A stretch of DNA of 64,000 bases from JASGDC01 sp047606545 (GCA_047606545.1 JASGEI010000020.1:149017-213016), one strand, 5' to 3'. Shown: positions 17,758 through 27,716, counted from the first letter of the stretch. Notes: generated from the letters alone by a model not told the origin. A program made the numbers and translations.

Positions 17758-17772
17758 TACAGTTACTAAGTC

Positions 17773-17931
17773 TTAGTTTTCTACGATACGGTAGTTAGAT
17801 TCGCCACCGCCCATGAAAGGTGCGTGCTCTTTGATGTATTCTTCTGCTTCTTCTCTGGTGTCACAAGAATAAATTTCTTTCCACTTAACACCGATGAACT
17901 GTGCATACTTTTTTTCTACGATTACTGCCAT
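17773..17931 (-). CDS. 52-residue conserved small protein
   Basis: Read directly: ATG at 17931 to TAA at 17773-17775. The protein begins MAVIVEKKYAQFIGVKWKEI and ends in GGGESNYRIVEN. GGAG lies about ten bases upstream in GAGGAGCC. It is acidic and soluble, with a beta-alpha-beta look and the segment SCDTREEAEEYIKEH. The codon choice is like that of well-expressed genes. I do not know a function. It converges on the DHA1 exporter across the palindrome. Confidence 0.65.
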   Translation of the reverse strand: MAVIVEKKYAQFIGVKWKEIYSCDTREEAEEYIKEHAPFMGGGESNYRIVEN

Positions 17932-18026
17932 TTTAGGCTCCTCACTCTCGAGAATTTTATCTTACTTCTAGAGTAACAGTAATCTTATTAATACCTTTTA
18001 CATTTAGATAAAACAAAACTCAGCAG

Positions 18027-19007
18027 TTAACACGTATTTCCAGACCATATTTCAATAGGAATAATATACTCTGATTCAGTTTTTTCACCTTTAATACGTA
18101 AATTAAGTACTTCAATAGCTATATCAGCTATCTTGTCAATTGGTTGAATAATTGTAGTTAAGTTAGGCAAAATATTGCGCATCATTTCAGTACCGTCATA
18201 ACCAATTACTTTTAATTCATCTGGAATTTTGCGACCTAATTCTTGAGCTATCTGCATTACCATTGCCGCATCAACATCGTTTGCAGCAAAAATGCCGTCA
18301 ACTTCTGGATATTCTGCAAAGAGTTTATAAAAGATTTCTTTTTTCTGCTCAAAAGGAATATTGAAATCCACGGTAATTGTTATAGGTTTTATTCCACTAT
18401 CTCGCATTACATCTTCGTAAGCTGCTTTGCGTCTTTTTGCAGGAGTCTCTAAATCTGTAGGCCCATTAATGTGGATAATATTCTTAGCACCTTTTTCAAG
18501 AAGCAACTTAGTGGCTTTTGCCCCACCAGCATAATTATCTGATTCAACTATCGGAATATCCTCGTTCATATTACGATCTATTGAAACAATTGGTAAGTTT
18601 TTATACTCATACTCTTTAATCCCTTGATTATGAGTCCCCACAATTAACCCATCCACTTGCTTACTTAAAAGTTGATTTAGGTAACTAGTCTCTTTTTTAG
18701 GATCATTCATTGAATTACCAATAAGCACTTTGAAACCTTGTTGATAAAGTCTACGCTCTAAAGCATCAATAAGCTCACCAAAGAATGGATTAGCTACTGT
18801 TGGAAAAATTAAACCAATAATCATTGTTTTCTTTTTGGATAATTGGCGTGCAATTGCATTTGGCTGGTAATTTAGCTGAGCCATCGCTTCGTAAACTTTA
18901 TCAATAGTTTTTTGACTCAAATATCCACGATTGTTTAGAACCCTGGAGACAGTAGTTTTAGATAGATTAGCTAACCGTGCAACATCATCAAGCTTCGGCT
19001 CCATCAT
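18027..19007 (-). CDS. LacI family repressor of the sucrose operon
   Basis: This 326-residue regulator has an N-terminal LacI helix-turn-helix (LDDVARLANLSKTTVSRVLNNRG) and a periplasmic-binding-like sugar domain. It is the last gene of the symporter-GH32-lacI cluster. The two 16-bp operators near 21.9 kb, with central AATCGATT, fit a LacI/ScrR-type protein. It probably represses the operon until sucrose or a fructoside is present. GGAGG lies eight bases before ATG 19007. A 14-bp hairpin overlaps this site and may limit translation. Confidence 0.9.
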   Translation of the reverse strand: MMEPKLDDVARLANLSKTTVSRVLNNRGYLSQKTIDKVYEAMAQLNYQPNAIARQLSKKKTMIIGLIFPTVANPFFGELIDALERRLYQQGFKVLIGNSMNDPKKETSYLNQLLSKQVDGLIVGTHNQGIKEYEYKNLPIVSIDRNMNEDIPIVESDNYAGGAKATKLLLEKGAKNIIHINGPTDLETPAKRRKAAYEDVMRDSGIKPITITVDFNIPFEQKKEIFYKLFAEYPEVDGIFAANDVDAAMVMQIAQELGRKIPDELKVIGYDGTEMMRNILPNLTTIIQPIDKIADIAIEVLNLRIKGEKTESEYIIPIEIWSGNTC

Positions 19008-19015
19008 CTATTTTG

Positions 19016-19061
19016 CCTCCGATAAGATTATTGAGAAATTACTTCCTAATAATCTTATCGG
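19016..19061 (-). promoter_or_regulatory. hairpin overlapping the lacI ribosome binding site
   Basis: A perfect 14-bp stem (CCGATAAGATTATT / AATAATCTTATCGG, 19019-19061) lies between the GH32 gene and lacI. On the mRNA its last two G belong to the GGAGG (19016-19020) of lacI. No U tract follows, so it is not an ordinary terminator. It may lower repressor translation or stabilise the upstream message. Confidence 0.55.
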
Positions 19062-19084
19062 ATTTTAATATTAAATTCTTTTAC

Positions 19085-20521
19085 TCAAGGATGCTCAGGA
19101 AAAGTCATAGCATTAGTTTGTAACTCATAAGCTACTACTTGCCCTGAAATATCTTTATTAGAACTAAGTGCTACTTTTAATTCAGATTCTTCAAAATAAC
19201 GTTCGCTGAAAACGACTTCACCATCATTTATGAATATTTCTATTGAACTTGCATCAATAAAAATCTGCAATGATATTTTGTCACTGGATTTAACCTTTGC
19301 ATAACGTTTACCTATACGATAGCTATTTTCCAAAATTAAGTTATTTTGCCGCCCAAAGACATAGCTTAAAGTTAAGACTTCTTTGCCTGTAACACTTTTA
19401 AAAAGCAATTTGAATTTTCCATCAAAATCTACAATGTCAAAATTCAACTCTATTTCTGCATATTTCAAATTGGAGATTAGCTTACTAACAGAGTTAACCG
19501 CAAAAGACTCTCTAACAAGTTCCTTTGTTCTTAATTCTTTCAATTCTGCTACAGGTTTCATATAAATATTATTATCTTTAAGGCTCAACTCTCTTGGCAA
19601 AGTAAGCATTCCAGCCCAGCCATCAGTTTGTTCTAGCATCTGACTTTCCCACATATTAAGCCAAGCAAAAGCTAGACGACGACCATCAGGAGCTTGAGTA
19701 GTTTGGATAGCATAAAAATCATGACCACTATCTAGCTCCTGAAACTTATCATATTTGAATAAATTACTCTCGTAATTATAATTTCCGATAAAATATCCTG
19801 TTTGGTATAAATTTCGATAAGATTCGGCTTTGGCTTTAATTCCTTGCGGTGAAATCAATAAAATATCTTTACTATCTAATCTAAAGAAATCTGGACATTC
19901 CCACATGAAACCTTCACCTGCCAAATCTTTTGCTTTAGCAAGAGGGCCCATGTAAGACCATTTTTTTAAGTCTTTGGACTTATACATGAGCACACATCCA
20001 AGACCATCTTTTTCCTGGCTTCCCAAAACTAAGTAATAGCAATCTTGATATTTCCAAACTTTCGGATCTCTAAAATGGTGTGTACTATCTTCTGGTGGAT
20101 TAGCAATAATGGGGTTATTTTCATACTTTGTGAAAGTTATACCATCAGTACTATATGCTAGATTTTGATTTTGCCAGAAATGGTTTTCATCACTATCTCC
20201 ATAATAATGATGTCCCGTATAAACAAGATACAGCACATCATCTTTTACAATGGCACTTCCTGAAAAACACCCATCTTTATCCTCTGGATTACCTGGAGTT
20301 AAAGCAATTGGAAGGTTTTCCCAATGCACTAAGTCCTTACTACGAGCATGCCCCCAATGCATTGGTCCCCACTCTGGACTATCAGGATGGTACTGGTAAA
20401 AAATATGATAATAACCTTTGAAGTAACAAAAACCATTTGGGTCATTAATCCACCCAGTTGGAGCAGTTACATGATAGCTAGGCCTATACCTATCATTTTT
20501 AAGTTTAGTTATTTTTTTCAT
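19085..20521 (-). CDS. GH32 sucrose(-6-phosphate) hydrolase / beta-fructofuranosidase
   Basis: This 478-residue cytoplasmic enzyme splits sucrose or short fructo-oligosaccharides. The GH32 catalytic triad is visible: nucleophile Asp in WINDPNG, stabiliser Asp in FRDPKVW, and acid/base Glu in WECPDFF. A C-terminal beta-sandwich follows. There is no signal peptide, matching uptake of intact sugar by the neighbouring proton symporter. That suggests the free sugar, not the phosphate, is the substrate. The gap from the symporter is 16 bases, so they form one operon. Confidence 0.93.
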   Translation of the reverse strand: MKKITKLKNDRYRPSYHVTAPTGWINDPNGFCYFKGYYHIFYQYHPDSPEWGPMHWGHARSKDLVHWENLPIALTPGNPEDKDGCFSGSAIVKDDVLYLVYTGHHYYGDSDENHFWQNQNLAYSTDGITFTKYENNPIIANPPEDSTHHFRDPKVWKYQDCYYLVLGSQEKDGLGCVLMYKSKDLKKWSYMGPLAKAKDLAGEGFMWECPDFFRLDSKDILLISPQGIKAKAESYRNLYQTGYFIGNYNYESNLFKYDKFQELDSGHDFYAIQTTQAPDGRRLAFAWLNMWESQMLEQTDGWAGMLTLPRELSLKDNNIYMKPVAELKELRTKELVRESFAVNSVSKLISNLKYAEIELNFDIVDFDGKFKLLFKSVTGKEVLTLSYVFGRQNNLILENSYRIGKRYAKVKSSDKISLQIFIDASSIEIFINDGEVVFSERYFEESELKVALSSNKDISGQVVAYELQTNAMTFPEHP

Positions 20522-20537
20522 CTTTTATACTCCAAAA

Positions 20538-21833
20538 TTATGCTCTCACAAATGGGTCACCTTTAACATCTTGATCATCTTTCTTAAGGATAAACCAAGC
20601 GTAGATTCCAGCGACTAATACGATAAGAGCAATAACTCTAAACGTGTCATTATAACCAATGTGGTCACGTAATGTTCCAAGAGGTGTGGATAACAAAACT
20701 TGTCCAATTTGCGAAGCTACTCCAAACCCGACTAGATATAGGGTTGCCGATAACTTTGTATCAAAGTGTAAAGTAAAGTATCTAAATATTGATAAAATAA
20801 ATAGTGGTACTTCAAAAGAATGCAGCATTTTGATAAGTGATACTGCCACTGGGTTAGTAGCAAAGCCACATGCACCAATTCTAATAAACATCACAGTAAC
20901 ACCTAGTAGCAAAGTATTTCGAACACCAATTTTTTTCATAATAATTGGCACAACACCCATCATAAGAGCTTCACCAAATACTTGAATTGAATTAAGTGTC
21001 CCATACATTTGCTCACCACGTGCTGGTGTTGAAAATAGATGAGTGTAAAAATCTGGGAACATTTGTTGGTCAAAAATTGTATAGAATGTCCAAGAAAAAC
21101 AAGTGAATAGAATAATTGCCCACAGCTCTTTTAATTTAAGTAAACTAAGCATATCTTTTATTGAAGGAGCTGAATCAATAGCTTCAATATCGTTAGTTAA
21201 GCTTGAATTTGCAAGTTTTTCCTTAGCTTCTCTCTCAGCTGGTGGCACCCAGAAAATTAAGTTTATTAGCAATAGTACACCAAGGACTGAACCAACGATA
21301 AAATTTAATTTTGGGTTAATTACAAATAAGAAACCAGCAGCAAGAGCAACTATTGCATATCCAAATGATCCCCATGCCCTAGCTTGTCCATATTCAAAAT
21401 TGAAGAGGCGGCTAAAACGCTCTGAGACTGCTTCAAATGTTGATGCAGCTGCTAAGAAACCTGCAGAGAGTACAATTGAGCCAATAATCACACCAACCAT
21501 AAAATGATTTTTTAACAATGGTTGATATATAAAAATAAAAAATAAACCAATAGAGCTCGCAATTGCAGCGCAGAAAATTAACAGATACCTTTTAATAATC
21601 AACTTATCTTGCAGCGCCCCGTAAGTAAACATCATAATAATTGTTACAAATGAGTTTGCAGAAAAGATGGTACCTACTTCACTTCCAGAGAGCCCAAGAC
21701 CATTAGTTTTTGAAGTTAGCCAAACTTGAAAGAATGACCACCAAATTCCCCACGATGCAAAGAAAAGTAAGAATGACAATGAACTTTGCATATAAGATGG
21801 ATTTTTTAACATTGCTAGTTGTTGTTTCAACAT
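20538..21833 (-). CDS. sucrose/oligosaccharide:H+ symporter, LacY/CscB-type MFS
   Basis: This transporter of 431 residues with about 12 helices resembles the oligosaccharide:H+ symporter family (LacY, CscB). It has SLSFLLFFASWGIWWSFFQVWL in helix one and GLGLSGSEVGTIFSANSF after it. The start is ATG 21833 because AAGGGGG lies eight bases upstream. An ATG at 21863 has none. Being first in the operon with GH32 and lacI, it most likely imports sucrose. Exact sugar specificity is inferred from the hydrolase. Confidence 0.88.
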   Translation of the reverse strand: MLKQQLAMLKNPSYMQSSLSFLLFFASWGIWWSFFQVWLTSKTNGLGLSGSEVGTIFSANSFVTIIMMFTYGALQDKLIIKRYLLIFCAAIASSIGLFFIFIYQPLLKNHFMVGVIIGSIVLSAGFLAAASTFEAVSERFSRLFNFEYGQARAWGSFGYAIVALAAGFLFVINPKLNFIVGSVLGVLLLINLIFWVPPAEREAKEKLANSSLTNDIEAIDSAPSIKDMLSLLKLKELWAIILFTCFSWTFYTIFDQQMFPDFYTHLFSTPARGEQMYGTLNSIQVFGEALMMGVVPIIMKKIGVRNTLLLGVTVMFIRIGACGFATNPVAVSLIKMLHSFEVPLFILSIFRYFTLHFDTKLSATLYLVGFGVASQIGQVLLSTPLGTLRDHIGYNDTFRVIALIVLVAGIYAWFILKKDDQDVKGDPFVRA

Positions 21834-21875
21834 TAATTTCGCCCCCTTGCGAATATCAACCATTTATTTTACATA

Positions 21876-21891
21876 TGCCAACCGATTAACA
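21876..21891. promoter_or_regulatory. LacI operator O2 of the sucrose operon
   Basis: The 16-bp near-palindrome TGCCAACCGATTAACA lies just downstream of the promoter. It shares the consensus TGyTAATCGrTTGrCA (other strand) with the upstream operator. The centres are 55 bp apart. Confidence 0.75.
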
Positions 21892-21907
21892 TATTGTTTG
21901 TGTATTA

Positions 21908-21946
21908 AATATATACCAACATAAATTTTATGTCAATCGATTAGCA
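21908..21946 (-). promoter_or_regulatory. sucrose operon promoter with overlapping LacI operator O1
   Basis: On the minus strand, -35 TTGACA (21931-21936), a 17-bp spacer and -10 TATATT (21908-21913) form a strong promoter. The -35 lies inside the 16-bp operator TGTCAATCGATTAGCA (21931-21946). Repressor on O1 would exclude RNA polymerase, and O1 plus O2 could loop. Confidence 0.8.
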
Positions 21947-21995
21947 TACGTGTTGCTTTTATACTTACTTTTACTCAATATCTTGCAAAATTAGC

Positions 21996-22020
21996 AAAAA
22001 GAGAGGGTACTTACCCTCTC
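21996..22020 (-). terminator. leuS terminator
   Basis: GAGAGGG / CCCTCTC stem with loop TACTTA, followed on the minus strand by TTTTT. It lies 20 bases after the leuS stop. Confidence 0.9.
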
Positions 22021-22040
22021 TATCAAACTTTTTGAAATAG

Positions 22041-24515
22041 TTAGTTTGCTACCACACTAATTAACTTTGGAGCACGATTGATGACTTTTCTAATCGGCTT
22101 ATCACCGATTGCCCGTTGCACACTTTCAGCCGCAAGAGCTTGTTTCTCTAGTTCTTCAGCAGTTATATTAGCTGGCACTTCCATCTTGTGACGTAATTTA
22201 CCATTAACCTGTACCACTGCTGTTAGAGTTTCTTGGATTAACAAGTCTTCATCAACTTCAGGCCAATTGGCATGAACTACAGAATCTTTATGCCCAAGCT
22301 TTTCCCATAAATCTTCAGCAGTATAAGGAGCAACTAAGCTAAGTACTGTCGCGACTACTTCAGTTGCCTCACGCACTGCAGGGTCTTCGCCACCACAGCC
22401 AGAGTCAATAGCTTTACGAGTGTGGTTAACTAATTCCATTACACGCGCGACAATAATATTGAACTTCTGCTGTTCAATAGCTTCTGCAGCTTCCTTCAAA
22501 GTTTTGTGAGTAACAGCACGAAGTTTCTTATCACCTTTCGAAACATCAACACCAGCTTCACTCTTAATATCATCACCTAGACGCCAAGCACGACCTAAGA
22601 ACTTAACCGAACTATTTGGTGAAACATCTGCCCAGTCAATATCATCTTCAGGAGGACCAGCGAAAATCATTGATAGACGCACTGCATCTACACCATAATT
22701 GTTAAGCTGCTCACCTAGATCGACACCATTGCCAAGAGACTTACTCATTGCTTTACCTTGGTTCAATACCTGGCCTTGGTTTAGCAAGTTCTTAAATGGT
22801 TCATCAAAGTTAAGATACCCAAGATCTCGCAATACTTTAGTAACAAAACGGCTGTATAGTAGATGCAAAATTGCGTGCTCTACACCACCAACATAGTGAT
22901 CTACTGGTAACCAATGGTTAACTTCGTCGCTATCAAATGGTTTGTCCTCCATATTCGGATTGATATAACGCAAGTAATACCATGACGAGTCCACGAAAGT
23001 ATCCATCGTATCGCCATCAAGTTTAGCTTTTCCACCACACTCTGGACAATCAATATTTGCCCAATCTCCCATGCTGGCTAACGGTGAAATCCCTTTAGGT
23101 GCAAGCTGTTCACCCTTAACATCATCAGGTAGTTTAACGGGAAGCTGTTCATCTGGAACTGGAAGCTCACCACATTTTTCACAATGTACGATTGGAATTG
23201 GCGCACCCCAAAAACGCTGGCGCGAAATCAACCAATCACGTAATCGGTAGTTAGTGGTACGTTTACCTAAGCCACGTTCTTCTAGTTCTTCAATGGCTTT
23301 AGCAATCGCATCTAGCTTGTTAAGTCCATTTAAGAATTCTGAGTTAACCAAAGTCCCATCATCGGCAGTCGCAACTTTAGTTTTAGCAGGGTCTTCTTCC
23401 CCACCATCAACCACTACGCGCACTGGCAAATCAAACTTAAGTGCGAAATCCAAGTCACGCTGATCGTGTGCTGGTACTGCCATAATTGCACCGGTACCGT
23501 AATCAGCAAGCACGTAGTCAGTAATCCAGACTGGCATCTTTTCTGCAGTAAATGGATGTTTAATATAACGCCCTGAGAAAACACCAGTCTTTTCACGTTC
23601 AGTTGATTGACGCTCGATATCAGATAGTGCCTTAGTCTTTTCTAAATACTCTTCATAATCTTTTTTCTGGCCTTCAGTTACAATCTCAGCTGCTAATTCT
23701 GAATCTACTGCAACTGCGAAGAAGGTAACCCCAAATAGTGTATCTGGACGAGTGGTATAAACCTCAATATCTTTCGGCTCTTTGTCCTCATCTTCTTCAA
23801 TGGTGAACTTGATAGTCGCACCTTCAGAACGACCAATCCAGTTACGTTGCATTGAAAGTACTCGATCTGGCCAATGCCCTTCAAGTTCTTTCATATCCTC
23901 AAGAAGTTCTTCAGCATATTCCGTAATCTTGAAATACCACTGATTCAAATTTTTCTTAGTAACTGGAGTCCCACAGCGTTCACAAGCACCACCAACTACC
24001 TGCTCATTAGCAAGTACTGTCTGATCTTTTGGACACCAGTTAACTGGAGACTTCTTACGATATGCTAGACCCTTTTTGTAGAACTGGTTAAAAATCCATT
24101 GAGTCCATTTATAGTATTCGGGATCAGAAGTATGCAAACGACGAGACCAGTCCACCAAAATACCGTAACGCTTAAAAGACTCTGCCTGAGTGTCAATATT
24201 TTTATAAGTCCAAGTTGCAGGATGTTCATCGTGCTTAATTGCTGCATTTTCTGCTGGCAGACCAAATGAGTCCCAACCAATTGGATGTACTACCGCATAA
24301 CCTTGCTGGGTTAAATACCTAGCCCAGACATCAGCCATTACGTAGGCTTCAGCATGGCCCATGTGGAGATCTCCTGAAGGATAAGAGAACATATCCACTA
24401 CGTATTTTTTTTCACGCTTATCATCGTTTGCAACTTTTCCAAGCTGCTGTTTTTCCCAGCGTGGTAGCCATTTATTTTCAATTGATTTGTGATCATATTT
24501 TTCTTGAGAACTCAT
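22041..24515 (-). CDS. leuS: leucyl-tRNA synthetase
   Basis: This 824-residue class I synthetase charges tRNA-Leu. Visible motifs are the HIGH variant HMGH (SGDLHMGHAEAY), the CP1 editing domain (TTRPDTLFGVT, and MAVPAHDQRD with the conserved Asp), and KMSKS as KAMSKSLGN. A zinc-type CEKCGELP ... CPECGG insertion is also present. Length is normal for bacterial LeuRS. It is a single gene with its own terminator. Confidence 0.98.
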   Translation of the reverse strand: MSSQEKYDHKSIENKWLPRWEKQQLGKVANDDKREKKYVVDMFSYPSGDLHMGHAEAYVMADVWARYLTQQGYAVVHPIGWDSFGLPAENAAIKHDEHPATWTYKNIDTQAESFKRYGILVDWSRRLHTSDPEYYKWTQWIFNQFYKKGLAYRKKSPVNWCPKDQTVLANEQVVGGACERCGTPVTKKNLNQWYFKITEYAEELLEDMKELEGHWPDRVLSMQRNWIGRSEGATIKFTIEEDEDKEPKDIEVYTTRPDTLFGVTFFAVAVDSELAAEIVTEGQKKDYEEYLEKTKALSDIERQSTEREKTGVFSGRYIKHPFTAEKMPVWITDYVLADYGTGAIMAVPAHDQRDLDFALKFDLPVRVVVDGGEEDPAKTKVATADDGTLVNSEFLNGLNKLDAIAKAIEELEERGLGKRTTNYRLRDWLISRQRFWGAPIPIVHCEKCGELPVPDEQLPVKLPDDVKGEQLAPKGISPLASMGDWANIDCPECGGKAKLDGDTMDTFVDSSWYYLRYINPNMEDKPFDSDEVNHWLPVDHYVGGVEHAILHLLYSRFVTKVLRDLGYLNFDEPFKNLLNQGQVLNQGKAMSKSLGNGVDLGEQLNNYGVDAVRLSMIFAGPPEDDIDWADVSPNSSVKFLGRAWRLGDDIKSEAGVDVSKGDKKLRAVTHKTLKEAAEAIEQQKFNIIVARVMELVNHTRKAIDSGCGGEDPAVREATEVVATVLSLVAPYTAEDLWEKLGHKDSVVHANWPEVDEDLLIQETLTAVVQVNGKLRHKMEVPANITAEELEKQALAAESVQRAIGDKPIRKVINRAPKLISVVAN

Positions 24516-24557
24516 AGTTCCGATTATAACGCAATATCAGTATCAAATAAGCCGTAT

Positions 24558-25763
24558 TTACTTCTGATAAGCTATTTCTTCTTTGCCTGCTGGGAAGGCA
24601 GTTATTAACTGCACAATTGCGATTACCACTAAGAAGATTAATGGTGCACTCCAATTACCTGTTAACTCAGCAAGATAGCCAAATATTATCGGTCCAAAGG
24701 TCGCTACTAAATATCCAAATGATTGGGCCATTCCTGAAAGTTTAATAGTTCTTTGATTAGAGCCACCACGTAAACTAACCAGCGTTAATACCACTGACAA
24801 AGTCATTCCTGTACCTAGACCACAAAGCACTGCCCAAATTAAACCATAATTAGGCAAAGCCAAGAATCCAATAGTGCCAATTACCAAAGGTAATGCACAC
24901 CCTAAAGTCGCAGGTCGTTTATTGTATGGATTACGCATTAAAAACGGGGTAATCAAGCCACTAACCACATTGCTTATTTGATAAACAGATAAATATAACC
25001 CTGCCTCAGCAACCGAAAGACCACGGTCAATCTCTAAAGTTGGGATCCAGCTGGATAAAGTGAAGAATATTGTGCTCTGAGTAGCCATTAAAATACTCAA
25101 AGTCCAAGCCATTGAGCTCTTCCAAACGCTAACTTCGTTCTTATAGATGGCTTCCACAGTAGTTTCATCGACTATTTCTGGCTTTGGAATAGCTCGAGTT
25201 ATCCATAGACCAGCTGCAATTAAGGCTGGAATTGCCCAAAAAGCTAATGAACCTCGCCAATCAAAATGATTAGCAAGAGGCACAGCGGTAGCTGCTGCAA
25301 TAGAAGCCGCAATACCTATCGAAACCGAATAAAGACTAGTAGCTAACGAAATGTTATTACGATAATCTTGCTTAATTAAAGTCGGCAATAGTACATTAGC
25401 AAAAGCAATCGCAATACCAAGTATGAAAGTGCCAGTCCATAAACCAACTAACCCAGTATATGAACGAATAAAAATTCCAAGTGCCAAGAACATCATCGAG
25501 AGTAAAATAGCTCGTTCGGTACCAAGATTCTTAGTAAAACGGTGTACAAATGGTGACACAATACCAAATGCCAAAACTGGTAATGAACTTAATAAACCTT
25601 GTAGACCTTCACCAATTTTCAAGTCTGCACCAATTTGTGGCAATAATGGTCCTACCGAAGTTAACGCCGGTCGTAAATTTAATGCCACCAGATAAGTTAA
25701 TGCAGAAATTACCATTACCCAACGGGTATTAAACTTTAAAACTGCATTATTAATATCTTGCAA
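24558..25763 (-). CDS. MFS transporter, CynX/NimT-like
   Basis: This 401-residue 12-helix protein resembles the CynX/NimT (cyanate / 2-nitroimidazole) branch of MFS. It has YLVALNLRPALTSVGPLLPQI in helix one and GLLSSLPVLAFG in helix two. The substrate is unknown. The 280-base gap upstream holds a 62-bp palindrome (25870-25931) and the glpK terminator. The gene therefore has its own promoter, possibly controlled from that palindrome. Confidence 0.82.
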   Translation of the reverse strand: MQDINNAVLKFNTRWVMVISALTYLVALNLRPALTSVGPLLPQIGADLKIGEGLQGLLSSLPVLAFGIVSPFVHRFTKNLGTERAILLSMMFLALGIFIRSYTGLVGLWTGTFILGIAIAFANVLLPTLIKQDYRNNISLATSLYSVSIGIAASIAAATAVPLANHFDWRGSLAFWAIPALIAAGLWITRAIPKPEIVDETTVEAIYKNEVSVWKSSMAWTLSILMATQSTIFFTLSSWIPTLEIDRGLSVAEAGLYLSVYQISNVVSGLITPFLMRNPYNKRPATLGCALPLVIGTIGFLALPNYGLIWAVLCGLGTGMTLSVVLTLVSLRGGSNQRTIKLSGMAQSFGYLVATFGPIIFGYLAELTGNWSAPLIFLVVIAIVQLITAFPAGKEEIAYQK

Positions 25764-25869
25764 TTATTGCCTCCACACCACTTAACACTAACGTAATCAA
25801 ATTAACATCAGTTTACTAATGAGAATTTAACAATGTCTAGAGTATCAGAGTATTTAATAGTATATTCAA

Positions 25870-25931
25870 TTGTGACTTTTTATCTTAAGTGTTATCTATA
25901 TACACATCACAATCAGAATAAAAAGTCACAA
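25870..25931. repeat. 62-bp four-box palindrome, box type TTGTGACT, copy 1
   Basis: Read on the minus strand: TTGTGACT at position 1, TTGTGATG at 20, a weak third box at 36, and AGTCACAA at 55. Perfect outer arms extend to 25868-25933. The first 28 bases are nearly the same as the element at 44717-44778. Confidence 0.7.
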
Positions 25932-25977
25932 TTAGTGCTAGGCACTTTGCAACTAGCATTAGATTTTTGGGAGAACT

Positions 25978-26013
25978 AAAGCCCCTACTCTAGTCAAAGA
26001 GTCAGGGGCTTTA
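25978..26013 (-). terminator. glpK terminator
   Basis: AAAGCCCCT / AGGGGCTTT stem with further ACTCT / AGAGT pairing lies 27 bases after the glpK stop. The U tract is short on both strands. Confidence 0.8.
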
Positions 26014-26040
26014 GTTAAATAGTCTGTTAGTTAAGAACGA

Positions 26041-27597
26041 TTACTGTTCGATGACGTCTTCATCTACCCAGTCAAATGTCTTAGTAACGGCTTTCTTCCA
26101 GTTACGTAGTAGACGGTCGCGTTCTTTCTCGTCCATCTTTGGTTCCCAACGCTTGTCTTCAGCCCAGTTAGCTTCAAGATCGCCAAGATCCTTCCAGTAA
26201 CCAACTGCAAGACCTGCTGCATAAGCTGCACCAAGAGCTGTAGTCTCAATAATTTCTGGACGGATTACTGGTACACCTAGGATGTCAGCCTGGAACTGCA
26301 TAAGAGTTTCGTTAACAACCATACCGCCGTCAACACGCATTTCCTTAAGAGGTACACCTGAGTCACTGTTAACAGCGTCAAGTACTTCTGCGGTCTGGAA
26401 TGCTGTAGATTCTAGAGCTGCACGAGCAATGTGGTTCTTGTTAACATAACGAGTTAGACCAACTAGAGCACCACGAGCATCATCGCGCCAGTATGGAGCG
26501 AATAGACCTGAAAATGCTGGTACGAAGTATGCACCACCGTTGTCATCTACCTTCTTAGCAAGGTCTTCAATCTCTGGAGCGCTTGCCACAAGACCAATGT
26601 TGTCACGTAGCCACTGAACCAAAGAACCAGCAACCGCAATTGAACCTTCAAGAGCGTAAGTTGGCTTGTCATCACCTAGCTTGTAACCAAGAGTAGTGAT
26701 TAGACCGTTCTTAGACTGTACGATTTCTTCGCCAGTGTTGAAAATCAAGAAACAACCAGTACCGTAAGTGTTCTTAGCACCACCCTTACCGAATGCTGCC
26801 TGACCGAAAGTCGCAGCCTGCTGGTCACCAAGGATACCTGCTACTGGAACCTCAGTTAGAAGCTGGTGGCTTTCAATTGTGCCATATACTTCTGAAGAAG
26901 ATTTAATTTCTGGCATCATTGAACGTGGCACATCGAAAATCTCAAGGATTTCATCATCCCAGTCAAGAGTTTCAAGATCCATGAATAGAGTACGAGATGC
27001 GTTAGTTACATCTGTAATGTGTACACCGTTAGCTTCAGCACCACCAGTTAAGTGCCAAGTTACGAAGCTGTCAGTAGTACCGAAAATTAGGTCACCCTTT
27101 TCAGCTTTTTCACGTGCGCCCTCAACGTTGTCAAGAATCCACTTAATCTTAGTACCTGAGAAATATGGACTTAGAGGTAGACCAGTCTTTTTACGGAAAC
27201 GATCCATACCACCGTCTTTAGCAAGTTTTTCAACCATTGGCTGAGTACGAGTATCTTGCCAAACAATTGCGTTATATACTGGTTCACCAGTATTTTTATC
27301 CCAAACAACTGTAGTTTCACGCTGGTTAGTAATACCAACAGCCTCGATATTGTGGCGGTTGATGTTAGCACCAGAAAGAGCAGTTGCAATTACTTCACGA
27401 GTATTCTTCCAAATTTCATTTGGATTGTGTTCTACCCAACCAGCCTTAGGGAAAATCTGTTCGTGTTCTTTCTGACCTGTAGAAATAATTTTTCCTGAGT
27501 GATCAAAAATGATACAACGAGTACTTGTAGTTCCCTGGTCGATTGCTGCAATGTACTTTTTTTTGTTTTCTTTAGTTTCAGTCTTCTTGTCAGACAT
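26041..27597 (-). CDS. glpK: glycerol kinase
   Basis: This 518-residue FGGY-family kinase makes sn-glycerol 3-phosphate from glycerol and ATP. It shows the N-terminal phosphate loop AIDQGTTSTRCIIFD, WQDTRT, and the C-terminal FGGY-type segment ETTALGAAYAAGLAVGYW. Length is normal. It follows glpF in the same direction, but a terminator between them suggests separate or partly linked transcripts. Codon choice is that of a highly expressed gene (many AAC, TAC, GGT). Confidence 0.98.
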   Translation of the reverse strand: MSDKKTETKENKKKYIAAIDQGTTSTRCIIFDHSGKIISTGQKEHEQIFPKAGWVEHNPNEIWKNTREVIATALSGANINRHNIEAVGITNQRETTVVWDKNTGEPVYNAIVWQDTRTQPMVEKLAKDGGMDRFRKKTGLPLSPYFSGTKIKWILDNVEGAREKAEKGDLIFGTTDSFVTWHLTGGAEANGVHITDVTNASRTLFMDLETLDWDDEILEIFDVPRSMMPEIKSSSEVYGTIESHQLLTEVPVAGILGDQQAATFGQAAFGKGGAKNTYGTGCFLIFNTGEEIVQSKNGLITTLGYKLGDDKPTYALEGSIAVAGSLVQWLRDNIGLVASAPEIEDLAKKVDDNGGAYFVPAFSGLFAPYWRDDARGALVGLTRYVNKNHIARAALESTAFQTAEVLDAVNSDSGVPLKEMRVDGGMVVNETLMQFQADILGVPVIRPEIIETTALGAAYAAGLAVGYWKDLGDLEANWAEDKRWEPKMDEKERDRLLRNWKKAVTKTFDWVDEDVIEQ

Positions 27598-27716
27598 ATA
27601 AAACCTCTCTGTTTTTAAGTGTTCACCGCTTTGGGCACAATCACTATTTTATCAGGATTTGTGAATTTTGGGAGTAAATTCGACTTTTTATAGTCCCTAG
27701 TATGTATTTGGGCAAT

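Noticed and set aside
17693..17760. Ordinary Rho-independent bidirectional terminator
   Set aside because: The T and A tracts are inside the stem arms and no U tract follows on either strand, although a role in ending convergent transcripts cannot be excluded.
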